Positions 8,980 to 17,169 of a stretch of 64,000 bases of DNA are shown here, one piece after another (positions within the stretch are counted from its first letter, which is position 1; each line of letters starts with the position of its first letter). Both the position numbers and the translations under genes were made by a program. The DNA comes from Ardenticatenaceae bacterium (GTDB lineage: Bacteria > Chloroflexota > Anaerolineae > Promineifilales > Promineifilaceae): NCBI GenBank assembly GCA_020634435.1, contig JACKBS010000014.1, positions 186,001-250,000 of the forward strand, written 5' to 3'. The notes beneath the pieces are model-generated. The model did not search any database. It saw only the letters and a list, made by a program, of their open reading frames with translations, and was not told the DNA's origin.

Positions 8980-9765
8980 ATGGATCGATTTTACGTCTTC
9001 ATTCTACGCAACGATGTCTGGATTTATATTGTCTCGGCCCTGGGACTTTTCTGGTATATCAATGAATTTATCCGGGCACAGCGCCAGCTGCGCGTGGCCT
9101 TTTTTAACCTGGAGCGGGAAACCAACACCCAACGGCGCAACACCGCTCTGCTGGTTATTTTAATTCTGTCAGGCATCATTGGCGGCGTGTATTACGTGAA
9201 TAACCAGGTTGCGCCAACTCTGCCGGCTACGCTGCTGCGCCCGCCAACGCCCACCCCCGATATTTTTCGCACGCCGCTGGCCTCACCCACACCGCTGCTA
9301 ACCCGCCAGCCCACGCCCACACCACCGCTGGTACCAACCATTACCCTGGCGAGTAACCCTGGTGAGCCTGCCTCAAACCCGGCTGAAGAGGCCACACCTG
9401 AAGAGACGGTAACGCCTGCGGGCACCCCCACCCCGCCACCAACACCCTCCGTTGGTTGCAACATCCAGCTCAACATCACCGAACCGCGCAATGGCGCCGT
9501 GGTCGCTGGAACCATCATGTTCAATGGTACGGCCGATTTTGAAAACTTTGGCTACTACACGCTAGAAGCCAATGGTCCGCAAACAGGCGGCCAATGGGCC
9601 TCGCTGCTGGGCCGCAACATCGATCAGCCCGTCACAGATGGTTTTCTAGGCAGCGTCAATCTGAGTCAGTGGGACTCTGGCCCTTATCTCATCCGCCTTT
9701 CAGCCGCAGACCAAACGCAAAACATCATTGCGCAATGCGTGATCCAAATAACGCTACAGCAATAA
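8980..9765 (+). CDS. Membrane-anchored protein with Pro/Thr-rich stalk and Ig-like C-terminal domain
   Basis: A 261-residue protein of unknown function. It has two hydrophobic segments (about 10-24 and 55-75), then a Thr/Pro-rich stalk with repeated PTPTP-like units (about 80-155). The end is a domain of about 100 residues (CNIQLNITEPRNGAVVAG, then ANGPQTGGQWASLLG) that resembles bacterial Ig-like beta-sandwich modules. The likely topology puts the stalk and Ig-like domain outside the cell. It is convergent with rsmD, leaving only 4 bp between the stops. A weak promoter-like pair (TTGTGT/CATTAA) lies just before the ATG. Confidence 0.75.
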   Translation: MDRFYVFILRNDVWIYIVSALGLFWYINEFIRAQRQLRVAFFNLERETNTQRRNTALLVILILSGIIGGVYYVNNQVAPTLPATLLRPPTPTPDIFRTPLASPTPLLTRQPTPTPPLVPTITLASNPGEPASNPAEEATPEETVTPAGTPTPPPTPSVGCNIQLNITEPRNGAVVAGTIMFNGTADFENFGYYTLEANGPQTGGQWASLLGRNIDQPVTDGFLGSVNLSQWDSGPYLIRLSAADQTQNIIAQCVIQITLQQ

Positions 9766-9769
9766 TTGA

Positions 9770-10330
9770 TTATTCGGTGGGCGCTTGCTCGTAGAAACAG
9801 AGCTGGGTATTGCCGTAAGTACGGCTGTCGGTGAGCAGCAAATTTTGCAAAGTGAGGGATTCATACTCTTTGGGATCGATTTGCACCACCACAATACCTG
9901 CGGGAGTCAACCAGGCAGACGGCCGTTCATCCAACACCGCCATTACTTTTTGCCACAAACCCAAATATTGCGGCGGCGCGATGTAGATGAGGTGGAAACG
10001 GCCGTTACCCGCCACACGGGCCAAATAATCAAATGCATCCGCTTGAACCACGCTGCCTTTAGATTGTAATCTTGTCGTTTGCAAATTGGACTGGATTGTT
10101 TGAATAGCGGGGCGAACTTTATCAATGAACACCACTTCGGCCGCACCTCGGCTCAGTGCCTCAATGCCCACCTGCCCTGTTCCAGCAAAAAGATCGAGCC
10201 ACACTTCCTCATCAACCTTTCCCAGAATGTTGAACAGGCTTTCCTTGACGCGATCCATGATGGGACGGGTAGAATCACCCGGCACTCGCTTTAATCGGCT
10301 TCCCCTGGCACTCCCACTAATGACACGCAT
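9770..10330 (-). CDS. rsmD: 16S rRNA (guanine(966)-N(2))-methyltransferase RsmD
   Basis: A Rossmann-fold SAM-dependent methyltransferase that modifies G966 of 16S rRNA during 30S assembly. The start MRVISGSARGSRLK is the typical RsmD N-terminus, so I use the ATG at 10330; an upstream in-frame start would translate through the perfect hairpin at 10349-10389. The SAM-binding motif is LDLFAGTGQVGIEA. The catalytic (D/N)PP(F/Y) position reads APPQY here, meaning Ala replaces the usual Asp/Asn, which is unusual and worth checking. The gene lies downstream of sucD on the same strand. Confidence 0.88.
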   Translation of the reverse strand: MRVISGSARGSRLKRVPGDSTRPIMDRVKESLFNILGKVDEEVWLDLFAGTGQVGIEALSRGAAEVVFIDKVRPAIQTIQSNLQTTRLQSKGSVVQADAFDYLARVAGNGRFHLIYIAPPQYLGLWQKVMAVLDERPSAWLTPAGIVVVQIDPKEYESLTLQNLLLTDSRTYGNTQLCFYEQAPTE

Positions 10331-10348
10331 GACGGTAATCGATGAACA

Positions 10349-10389
10349 GTAATCGGTAATCGGTGAACCATTCACCGATTACCGATTAC
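10349..10389. repeat. Perfect 19-bp inverted repeat built of tandem 7-mers
   Basis: Arms GTAATCGGTAATCGGTGAA and its exact complement are separated by only 3 bases (CCA). Each arm contains two copies of the 7-mer TAATCGG. It lies between the sucD stop and the rsmD start. It may act as a terminator or processing hairpin, although no T run follows. Confidence 0.85.
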
Positions 10390-10399
10390 GAATTAACGC

Positions 10400-11278
10400 T
10401 TACTGTCGCGAAGCGACAATTTTGGCAATATCGTCTGGGTTATCGGCAACGCGCACACCAGCGGCTCGCAGCGCTTCGACTTTACTTTCGGCCGTACCAC
10501 TCTTGCCTTCAACAATAGCCCCGGCATGCCCCATGCGTTTGCCTGGAGGTGCCGTACGCCCGGCAATAAAAGAAGTGACTGGCTTGGTGACGTGCTGAGC
10601 AATGTAGGCCGCCGCCTGTTCCTCAGCATTGCCGCCAATTTCGCCAATCATCACAATTTGCTCAGTGGCCGGATCTTCCTCAAACATGGCCAGCACATCA
10701 ATGAAGTTTGTGCCGCTAATCGGATCACCGCCAATGCCCACGCAGGTGGATTGGCCAATGCCCAACTTGGTCAACGCATCAATCACCTCATAGGTCAAGG
10801 TACCGCTCTTGGAAACCACGCCAACATTACCGGGCATGGCAATAGCTCCGGGAATGATGCCTACTTTGGCCTCGCCGGGGGTCAGCAAACCGGGGCAGTT
10901 TGGCCCCACCAGACGCACGTTGAGCGTATCCAAATAAGCGCGGGCCGCAATCATGTCCAGCACCGGAATATGCTCGGTGAGGCAAACGATAAGCGGCAGG
11001 CCAGCATCGGCCGCTTCGTAGATGGCATCTACAGCAAAACGAGCCGGCACAAAGATAAGCGATGCATTGGCACCTGTGGCCTCGGTAGCTTCTTTTACAG
11101 TGTCAAAAATCGGCACCTTTTTGTCATCGGTGCTAAACCATTGGCCACCTTTACCGGGAGTAATTCCACCAACAACGTTGGTACCGTATTCAATCATCTG
11201 GGTCGTGTGGAAGCTGCCTTCCCGACCCGTAATCCCTTGAACTAAAAGCCGTGTGTTTTTATCGACGAGAATACTCAT
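10400..11278 (-). CDS. sucD: Succinyl-CoA synthetase, alpha subunit
   Basis: The ADP/GDP-forming succinyl-CoA ligase alpha subunit carries the phosphohistidine of the TCA-cycle step. The 292-residue protein has the CoA-binding Rossmann start (VQGITGREGSFHT), the GPNCPGLLTPGEAKVGI motif, and the phospho-His region GHAGAIVEGKSGTAESK. Its ATG shares one base with the sucC stop (TAATG), so the two subunits are translationally coupled. Exact ACGGCCGT octamers are absent from both genes although common nearby. Confidence 0.97.
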   Translation of the reverse strand: MSILVDKNTRLLVQGITGREGSFHTTQMIEYGTNVVGGITPGKGGQWFSTDDKKVPIFDTVKEATEATGANASLIFVPARFAVDAIYEAADAGLPLIVCLTEHIPVLDMIAARAYLDTLNVRLVGPNCPGLLTPGEAKVGIIPGAIAMPGNVGVVSKSGTLTYEVIDALTKLGIGQSTCVGIGGDPISGTNFIDVLAMFEEDPATEQIVMIGEIGGNAEEQAAAYIAQHVTKPVTSFIAGRTAPPGKRMGHAGAIVEGKSGTAESKVEALRAAGVRVADNPDDIAKIVASRQ

Positions 11279-12435
11279 TAGTTGGCCCCTTTTGCTGCCG
11301 CAACCGCTTTCTGCGCCGCGTCGGAGAGGGTAGCGGCCGTTTCCATGTCTGAATCAGCCAGAATTGCCATCCCTTCGGCAGCGTTTGTACCTGCCAGACG
11401 CACCACCATTGGCACATCCGTCTTCACCTGGTCCAAGGCTTCAATAATGCCTTTGGCCACTTCATCTCCACGGGTGATGCCGCCAAAAATGTTGATGAGC
11501 ACGGCTTTTACCCGCTTATCAGACAAAATCAGACGCAGCGCAGTGGCCACCTGATCGGACTTGGCACCACCACCAATGTCCAAGAAGTTGGCCGGAGCGC
11601 AGTTGTACTCTTCACCAAATTTCTTAACCACATCCATGGTCGCCATCGCCAAACCCGCACCGTTCACCATACAGCCAATGTTGCCATCCAGCTGAATCAG
11701 GTTGATGCCGCTGAGACGAGCTTCTTTTTCTGCGGCCGTTTCTTCGTCCACATCGCGCATTTCAGCCAGTTTTGGCTGGCGGAACAGCCCGTTGTCATCA
11801 ATCGACATCTTGCCATCAAGCGCCATTAGCTTGCCCGTACCGGTAATGACCAGCGGATTAATTTCAGTTAATGAGGCATCGTTGGCTTTAAAGCAAGAAT
11901 ACAAACCCACCACAATTTTGTGAAAATCACGCCACAGGTCGCGCGGCAAATCCATGGCCGAGGCCAGGTAAGTGGTCTGGTAACTGCGCACACCCAGGGC
12001 TGGCTCGATGTAAGCGCGGAAGATTTTCTCTGGACTGCGCTCATTTACCTCTTCGATGTCCATGCCACCTTCGGCGGAGGCCATCACCATCGTGCGCCGT
12101 TTGGCGCGATCGATGAGCACGGCCAGGTAAATTTCCTGGTCGATACCGCCGGGGGATTGTTGGTCAATAAGGACTTTGTTTACCTGAAACCCTTTGATGT
12201 TCATGCCCAGGATTTGGCCAGCTACGGCTTCCGCTTCATCGGGGTTACTGGCCAGCTTAATGCCGCCAGCCTTACCACGGCCACCGATGAGCACCTGCGA
12301 CTTTACGACAACTTTGCCGCCTAATTCCCGGGCAATTTCACGCGCCTCAGCAGGGGTTGAGGCCACATCACCATTGGGAATCGGCACGCCGTGCTCGGCA
12401 AACAAACGTTTTGCTTGATATTCGTGCAGATTCAC
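11278..12435 (-). CDS. sucC: Succinyl-CoA synthetase, beta subunit
   Basis: The nucleotide-binding, ATP-grasp-containing partner of SucD; together they interconvert succinyl-CoA and succinate with NDP phosphorylation. The 385-residue protein begins MNLHEYQAKRLFAEHGVP, standard for SucC. It contains the grasp-domain stretch VVKSQVLIGGRGKAGG and the C-terminal LIQLDGNIGCMVNGAGLAM and NIFGGITRGDEVA motifs. It starts at GTG with AAAGGAGTG upstream. A TATAAT on the minus strand (12557-12552) may be its -10 box, but I could not find a convincing -35. Confidence 0.97.
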   Translation of the reverse strand: MNLHEYQAKRLFAEHGVPIPNGDVASTPAEAREIARELGGKVVVKSQVLIGGRGKAGGIKLASNPDEAEAVAGQILGMNIKGFQVNKVLIDQQSPGGIDQEIYLAVLIDRAKRRTMVMASAEGGMDIEEVNERSPEKIFRAYIEPALGVRSYQTTYLASAMDLPRDLWRDFHKIVVGLYSCFKANDASLTEINPLVITGTGKLMALDGKMSIDDNGLFRQPKLAEMRDVDEETAAEKEARLSGINLIQLDGNIGCMVNGAGLAMATMDVVKKFGEEYNCAPANFLDIGGGAKSDQVATALRLILSDKRVKAVLINIFGGITRGDEVAKGIIEALDQVKTDVPMVVRLAGTNAAEGMAILADSDMETAATLSDAAQKAVAAAKGAN

Positions 12436-12658
12436 GTATTCACTCCTTTAGTGGGGGATTTTCCATCGCAATTGTGGTGGAATAGATTGGTATTTTTGGA
12501 TTTTGCGAACGAGTTGTTGCGGTTCGCGTTTGTCTTGAAAAGAGCCAAAAAATTATAACACGGCCGTTCCCGACGGGCGAGGTAGGTTATTACCCCAAAT
12601 GCTCGCTTAAAGTTACGGCACCAGCCTGATGTCAGAGTGTAGTAGACCATAAGTCCCG

Positions 12659-12688
12659 TTGACCAGGATTCGGGCAAACTTTCATAAT
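12659..12688 (+). promoter_or_regulatory. Promoter giving a leaderless mRNA for the 12695 gene
   Basis: TTGACC, an 18-bp spacer and CATAAT end only 6 nt before the ATG at 12695. The start codon therefore lies at or next to the expected transcription start, and there is no Shine-Dalgarno. Confidence 0.6.
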
Positions 12689-12694
12689 CCACAA

Positions 12695-13267
12695 ATGATG
12701 GTAACACTCACCCCAACAACAACCACCTCTACCAACGGCGATGAGCTTCTGCTCATCACCCAGCCCGCCTTGCGTACCAAGCTTCTACACGCCCGTATGG
12801 TTGATGAATTCAGCGCCAACAGTGTTATTCAGCGGGGCGAAAAAGTGTATCTCTCGCTGCGCAACGTGGCCGATGAGGCGCTGCGACGCGAAATTACCTG
12901 GGCGATTTTACGCCTGCAAATGGGTGCCACTCTAAAAAATGAAGAAATCCCTGATCCCTTACGAACTGCCCTGCAAACGGCCGCTTCCGGTCCGTCACCA
13001 CTGCTGATGGCGTTGATGGTTGGTGGCTTGAGCGGTGTTGTCGGCGGGGTGATGATCATGGCGTTTGTGGGATTGATTGTCACCATCTTGAATGTGTCAG
13101 CAGAATCATACGTGGGTGTGACGGCAACGGCCGTTGCCTTTGTCCTCGGCGGCGCGCTCTTTGGCATTTCCACGACCATTTTTGTCTGGCGGCGATTGTC
13201 ACACCAAAAGACGGCCGTTCCACCCTTCCCCTTTAATTTTCTAAACTCTGCAAAAACGCCCAAATAG
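12695..13267 (+). CDS. Small membrane protein of unknown function
   Basis: About 190 residues. The first 100 form a soluble, mostly helical N-terminus (HARMVDEFSANSVIQRGEKV, REITWAILRLQMGA). Two long transmembrane helices follow (MALMVGGLSGVVGGVMIMAF and a segment around VAFVLGGALFGISTTIF), then a short basic tail. I do not recognise a family. The start at 12695 is set by the promoter, whose -35 box would overlap any earlier start. The 3' end overlaps the convergent SGNH-like gene by 35 bp, so both messages contain mutually complementary ends. Confidence 0.72.
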   Translation: MMVTLTPTTTTSTNGDELLLITQPALRTKLLHARMVDEFSANSVIQRGEKVYLSLRNVADEALRREITWAILRLQMGATLKNEEIPDPLRTALQTAASGPSPLLMALMVGGLSGVVGGVMIMAFVGLIVTILNVSAESYVGVTATAVAFVLGGALFGISTTIFVWRRLSHQKTAVPPFPFNFLNSAKTPK

Positions 13268-14561
13268 TCTCTGCGGCCAAATCGTTGCCCGCCTGGTTCC
13301 AATGCGGATCGCCGTAATGGTACATCTCACCATGCTCAATGCTGGCCTGCCAAAAAACCGGCGTCAGGTTCAAAAAGTCGATGCCCGCCTCAGTTGTAAA
13401 ATCGGTCATCAAACGCTCTTGAGCTTGCGTTGTTTCGTTAAATTGATCGTAGGAGAGGTACGTCGGTTCCCACTGCAATGTCCCATGATCGCCTTCGCTC
13501 AGCGTGACCGTGACGGTGCGCTCCAGCACGTTGTTCACATCTTCAGCATCCCACACACGCGACCACAGCACATGCTCCTTGCTAGGAATATATACCACCA
13601 CGAGGTTGGCCCCCTGAGCAGCAACCTCTTCATTTAAGCTGATGAGGGCATTTTTAACGGCCGTAAATTCATCCGAAGCCGCCAACGTATCATAATCAGC
13701 ACTAAGCGGCAGCAAATGCACATCCTTAAACACCGTCTCAATTGGCCCGGCTTCCGTGTTGGCCACAATCGGATAACGATAGTGCGGCGCCTCTTCCTCC
13801 TCAGGGGGGAACAGCTTCTGCCACAGATAGACAACAAAATGCGGCGTTAGCAGCCGACGATACAGCGAAACATCCTGCATATCGTACTCGCGCCAATCCA
13901 GGCCACTGTCTTTGCGTTCCAAATATTGTGCCGTGTTGATGATGTCATTCCCTTCAAAAAACATCAACAGCACGGTTTTGGGTTGCTTATCCAGGCCAAA
14001 TTCCCGAATGGCCTCCGCTTCGTTAAGCGTGCTCCAACTGGGGGCGCCCAACGCCAAAATTTGCTCGCCAGAAAATTGCTCCAGCCGTTCAATCCAGGTG
14101 GTTGGCGCAGTGCGGATGGTGAAGGAATCGCCCGCAAGCACGATGTTGTACTGGTCTTGCCAGACGGCTGGCTCATTGGGGAAACCGTGGTCATCCGTGG
14201 CAAAGTGGTATTCAAACGAATCATCACGATCGCTTGGCGCGGTACTGTCGTCAGAGTTTGCCAGGTAAGGGTTGGCCGGATTCCACAAGCCATCCAGCCG
14301 GAAATCGGGCGTGTAGCGGTAGCCAATCCGCACCGGCTTATCGTATTCAAAATAGGGCTGGCAAGTGTAAGTGCCGATAATCGGGTCAGACGCGCATACT
14401 TCGATGGGGATGAGCTGGTAAAACAGGCGAAAGCCCACTTCGATGGTCAAAACCACAACCACCAGGGTCAAAAAAAGTGGGCCAATGATGTTTACGGCCG
14501 TTTTCCACCCCCGCTGCTTGTTTACACCTTTGGTCGCATCTTCTACACGCATCTCATCCAT
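13233..14561 (-). CDS. Membrane-anchored SGNH-hydrolase-like protein
   Basis: A 442-residue protein with one N-terminal transmembrane helix (about 20-42) and a large extracytoplasmic domain. The SGNH fold is suggested by the nucleophile block VLAGDSFTIRT, the FEGNDIINT block with its Gly-Asn-Asp, and the C-terminal catalytic pair in YGDPHWNQAGNDLAA (Asp-x-x-His with a usual spacing). Relatives such as AlgX/AlgJ-like proteins acetylate or deacetylate exopolysaccharides; the exact substrate here is unknown. Its ATG lies inside the 3' end of the upstream SpoU methyltransferase gene (8-bp overlap), so the pair is co-transcribed. Confidence 0.8.
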   Translation of the reverse strand: MDEMRVEDATKGVNKQRGWKTAVNIIGPLFLTLVVVVLTIEVGFRLFYQLIPIEVCASDPIIGTYTCQPYFEYDKPVRIGYRYTPDFRLDGLWNPANPYLANSDDSTAPSDRDDSFEYHFATDDHGFPNEPAVWQDQYNIVLAGDSFTIRTAPTTWIERLEQFSGEQILALGAPSWSTLNEAEAIREFGLDKQPKTVLLMFFEGNDIINTAQYLERKDSGLDWREYDMQDVSLYRRLLTPHFVVYLWQKLFPPEEEEAPHYRYPIVANTEAGPIETVFKDVHLLPLSADYDTLAASDEFTAVKNALISLNEEVAAQGANLVVVYIPSKEHVLWSRVWDAEDVNNVLERTVTVTLSEGDHGTLQWEPTYLSYDQFNETTQAQERLMTDFTTEAGIDFLNLTPVFWQASIEHGEMYHYGDPHWNQAGNDLAAETIWAFLQSLEN

Positions 14562-15306
14562 AAGCTCGCTGACGCCTCACCTCAAACGCCACAATCGCCG
14601 CCGACGCCACCACGCCCAGCGAATGCTGAAAATAAGGCTGGTCATAGGGAATTTGCAAAATCAAATCTGCCTGTGCCAGAAACGAGCGCGTAATGCCCCG
14701 TTTTTCCCCACCCAGCAGCAAAAATAGCGGCACGCGCAAATTGGCTTCGTACAATGAAATGGCCTGCTGGTTACTGGTGGCCGCAATTTGCAGCCCCGCC
14801 TGGCGGAAAAATTCGGCGGCGGCCTCGGCCGTTTCCGCAATGGCAATGGGCATCATCTCAGACACACCCGCCGAGGCTCGGGCCACAACACCCGCGGCCG
14901 TAAACCAGTTGCGCGGCCGTACCACTACTCCATCGGCCCCAGCGGCATAAAGCGAACGCAGTGCCTGGCCAAAATTAAAGGGGTCTTCAATACCGTCGAG
15001 CATCACCACAAACGGCCGTTCCCGACCCGCAATCAATTCTGTCAGCGTCACAAAGCGGCGTGGGCCAACCGCAGCCACCACGCCACCGTGCGACTGTCCC
15101 GTCACCCGCGCCGCGATGAACGATTCATCCACCAGTTGCAGCGGCACGCCAGCCTCGTCCGTCAGCCGCCGCAGCCGTGCCAGTCGCTTATCCCAGCGAC
15201 GGCCGTCTGCCTGCTGCACATACACAGCGGACACCTTCCGGCAGTTGCCTTGCAAAGCCGCCTCAACCGAAATTGCCCCTTCCAACCAAACAGTCTCTTC
15301 GCTCAT
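14554..15306 (-). CDS. TrmH/SpoU-family rRNA methyltransferase (RlmB-like)
   Basis: About 250 residues: an N-terminal SpoU substrate-binding domain, then a SPOUT knot domain. Family motifs are ILDG-like VVMLDGIEDPFNFGQALRS (motif 1 with the catalytic Asn and Arg), LLLGGEKRGITRSFL (motif 2) and LQIPYDQPYFQHSLGVVASA (motif 3), where the usual S-L-N-V-S-V-A reads S-L-G-V-V-A-S. The target is probably a 2'-O position in 23S rRNA, as in RlmB, but tRNA cannot be excluded. The ATG at 15306 follows a TTG that could also initiate. Confidence 0.88.
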   Translation of the reverse strand: MSEETVWLEGAISVEAALQGNCRKVSAVYVQQADGRRWDKRLARLRRLTDEAGVPLQLVDESFIAARVTGQSHGGVVAAVGPRRFVTLTELIAGRERPFVVMLDGIEDPFNFGQALRSLYAAGADGVVVRPRNWFTAAGVVARASAGVSEMMPIAIAETAEAAAEFFRQAGLQIAATSNQQAISLYEANLRVPLFLLLGGEKRGITRSFLAQADLILQIPYDQPYFQHSLGVVASAAIVAFEVRRQRAYG

Positions 15307-15371
15307 CAACAGGATTTTGCCCCAAGCGGCGCAGAACGCAAGCGCTATTTTTCAATCCGCCTATTCGAACA

Positions 15372-15414
15372 ACAAAAAAGCCGGACTGTCTTCTTAACAA
15401 AGACAATCCGGCTT
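15372..15414 (-). terminator. Rho-independent terminator of the foldase gene
   Basis: On the minus strand, AAGCCGGATTGTCTT pairs with AAGACAGTCCGGCTT (14 of 15 Watson-Crick pairs plus a G-U) around a 7-nt loop, followed by a T run. It lies 36 bp beyond the stop at 15450. Confidence 0.88.
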
Positions 15415-15449
15415 AATTTACACAGGGTACATCAGGCTAAACCAACGGT

Positions 15450-16775
15450 TTATCCACCACCAACAACAGGTGTAGCCGTCGGCGCGGCGGTGAAGATCGG
15501 GTCCAACACGGGCGATGTGGGCACACGACCGCGATCGTACTCAGTCAGGGTCAGGTTGCCGGTCAACTGTTCGTCAATGAAGGCGGCCAGATTTTCCAGC
15601 TCGCGTGTTTGCATGTCGCTGGCAGTTAACGGCCGTTCTTCGCGCCCCGTCACCTGAATCAGATAATACGAGTTCGTATCTAATGCGACGGTTTGGCTAA
15701 TCACGTCACTGGTCTCACCAATGGGCAACGAAAAGACCGGTTCAGCCACTTCTACCCCAAGATTGGTCGTGATCGCATCCTCAGTCTGCCACAAAATCTC
15801 GGAAGCTTGCGCCGTTGAGCCAGATGCGGCATCGACTGGCGTGCTGCGAATTTCATTCCACACAGAAACAAAATCCGACGCTTCAATCATCGCCAGGGCT
15901 TCATTGGCCTCTTCTTCGGTGCCAAATTGAATGATGAAGAAGCTGGCTTGTTCCGCCACGTCAGAGATTTCGTCTTCAACATCCAACACCTCAACCAGGC
16001 GCTCCCGGTAAATCTGGTTACGCACGATTTCACGGTACTGCTCTTCCGAAACGCCCAAATCTTCAAATTTGCCAATCAAGCCACCAAACTCTTCCTGGAA
16101 GGCTTCGGCAGAAACGGCCGTTGCCGTAGGCAGCGGCGTGCTGGTTGGGCCAACCGTAACGGTGGGTGCTGGTGTGTTGGTCGGAATCACTTCAGTAATA
16201 ACGGCCGTTGGCAGGGGCGTGATCGATGGCGTTGGCTGGATTGTTGCCGTGGCTGTGGGCAGCGGCGTGGGCAGTTCACCATCAAAGTAGTTGAACGTCT
16301 CGCCAATTAATGCATCCACATCAGCATCGGTTACGGTAATGCCACGCGCTTCAGCCGCCTGCCGAATGACCGTCTCATCGATCATCTGGTTCAGGGTATT
16401 CTGGCCCAGTAGTTCTGGCTGGAGCAAATCGTTGATGGTCTGCCCGGCAAACTGCTGCACAATGCCCACATTCCCCTGGAACGCCTCTAGCTGATTCTCC
16501 AGCAAAATGATGCGCTGTGCGCGCTCAAAACGCACCCGGTCTTGCCATTGCCGCAGCGTAATATCTTCGCCATTCACCACGGCCACGGGTCGATTCGGGG
16601 CGATGATCAGCTCATTAATGCCCGCCGCCAGAAAAACCAGCAGCAGCAAACCACCGACTATTGCAACGCCAAGGCGAAGCTGGCGTGTTTGCTGTGCCTG
16701 CTTCCGGGCCAACAGCACCTCTTTACGTGACTGTCGCTGGGCGTCGGTAATTGTTGTTTCTTTTTTCTTTGCCAT
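15450..16775 (-). CDS. Membrane-anchored SurA-like peptidyl-prolyl isomerase / foldase
   Basis: A positively charged N-terminus and one transmembrane helix (LGVAIVGGLLLLVFLAAGI) precede a SurA N-terminal-type chaperone region (VAVVNGEDITLRQWQDRVRF). Next comes a long Thr/Pro-rich insert of PTATATI/PTNTPAPT type, and the C-terminus is a parvulin-like rotamase region (VFSLPIGETSDVISQ, YYLIQVTGREERPL). It probably assists folding of exported proteins on the outer membrane face. The ATG at 16775 is preceded by an in-frame TTG at 16793. The Thr/Pro insert inside the chaperone region is unusual. Confidence 0.82.
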   Translation of the reverse strand: MAKKKETTITDAQRQSRKEVLLARKQAQQTRQLRLGVAIVGGLLLLVFLAAGINELIIAPNRPVAVVNGEDITLRQWQDRVRFERAQRIILLENQLEAFQGNVGIVQQFAGQTINDLLQPELLGQNTLNQMIDETVIRQAAEARGITVTDADVDALIGETFNYFDGELPTPLPTATATIQPTPSITPLPTAVITEVIPTNTPAPTVTVGPTSTPLPTATAVSAEAFQEEFGGLIGKFEDLGVSEEQYREIVRNQIYRERLVEVLDVEDEISDVAEQASFFIIQFGTEEEANEALAMIEASDFVSVWNEIRSTPVDAASGSTAQASEILWQTEDAITTNLGVEVAEPVFSLPIGETSDVISQTVALDTNSYYLIQVTGREERPLTASDMQTRELENLAAFIDEQLTGNLTLTEYDRGRVPTSPVLDPIFTAAPTATPVVGGG

Positions 16776-16810
16776 AGTTCTTTGTCGCTCCAATGAAGCC
16801 GGCTGACCAG

Positions 16811-16848
16811 AAAAATCCCCCCAGAGACCAATAAAGTCTCCAGGAGGA
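16811..16848 (-). terminator. Terminator of the rpsF-ssb-rpsR operon
   Basis: On the minus strand an 11-bp stem (CTCCTGGAGAC with GTCTCTGGGGG, three G-U pairs) closes a 7-nt loop and is followed by ATTTTT. It lies about 40 bp after the rpsR stop. Confidence 0.75.
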
Positions 16849-16885
16849 TAGTCGTCAGGGTTTCATGGTATCTGTTTGGTGGCGC

Positions 16886-17119
16886 TTATTCGTCCGCGAA
16901 GGGCAGCAAAGCGATATGACGAGCCCGTTTGATGGCTACAGCCAGGGCACGCTGGTGTTTGGCACAGGTCCCTGTTTGACGCCGTGGGCGAATACGGCCG
17001 TATTCATTCACATATCGGCTCAACATCTCATGCTGCTTGTAATCAATAACCTTCACGCCATCCGCACAAAAAGTACAGGAACGTTTTCTTTTGGGTGCTC
17101 TCGTTTTTGATGAACGCAT
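16886..17119 (-). CDS. rpsR: 30S ribosomal protein bS18
   Basis: A 77-residue ribosomal protein that pairs with bS6 on the 30S platform. The N-terminus is basic (APKRKRSCTFCADG), followed by IDYKQHEMLSRYVNEYGRI and RRQTGTCAKHQRALAVAIKR. It keeps a Cys-x-x-Cys pair plus a third Cys in TGTC, the arrangement of the zinc-binding (C+) variant of S18. It is the last gene of rpsF-ssb-rpsR. The rplI gene that often follows is not here. Confidence 0.96.
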   Translation of the reverse strand: MRSSKTRAPKRKRSCTFCADGVKVIDYKQHEMLSRYVNEYGRIRPRRQTGTCAKHQRALAVAIKRARHIALLPFADE

Positions 17120-17169
17120 TTCAAAATCCTCTTTAACTTAAAAAAGCGGGTCTTCCCGAAACAAAACAG

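Noticed and set aside
12432..12707. 91-codon open frame on the minus strand between sucC and the 12695 gene
   Set aside because: It covers the sucC ribosome-binding region and the 12659 promoter, has no ribosome-binding site and resembles no protein.
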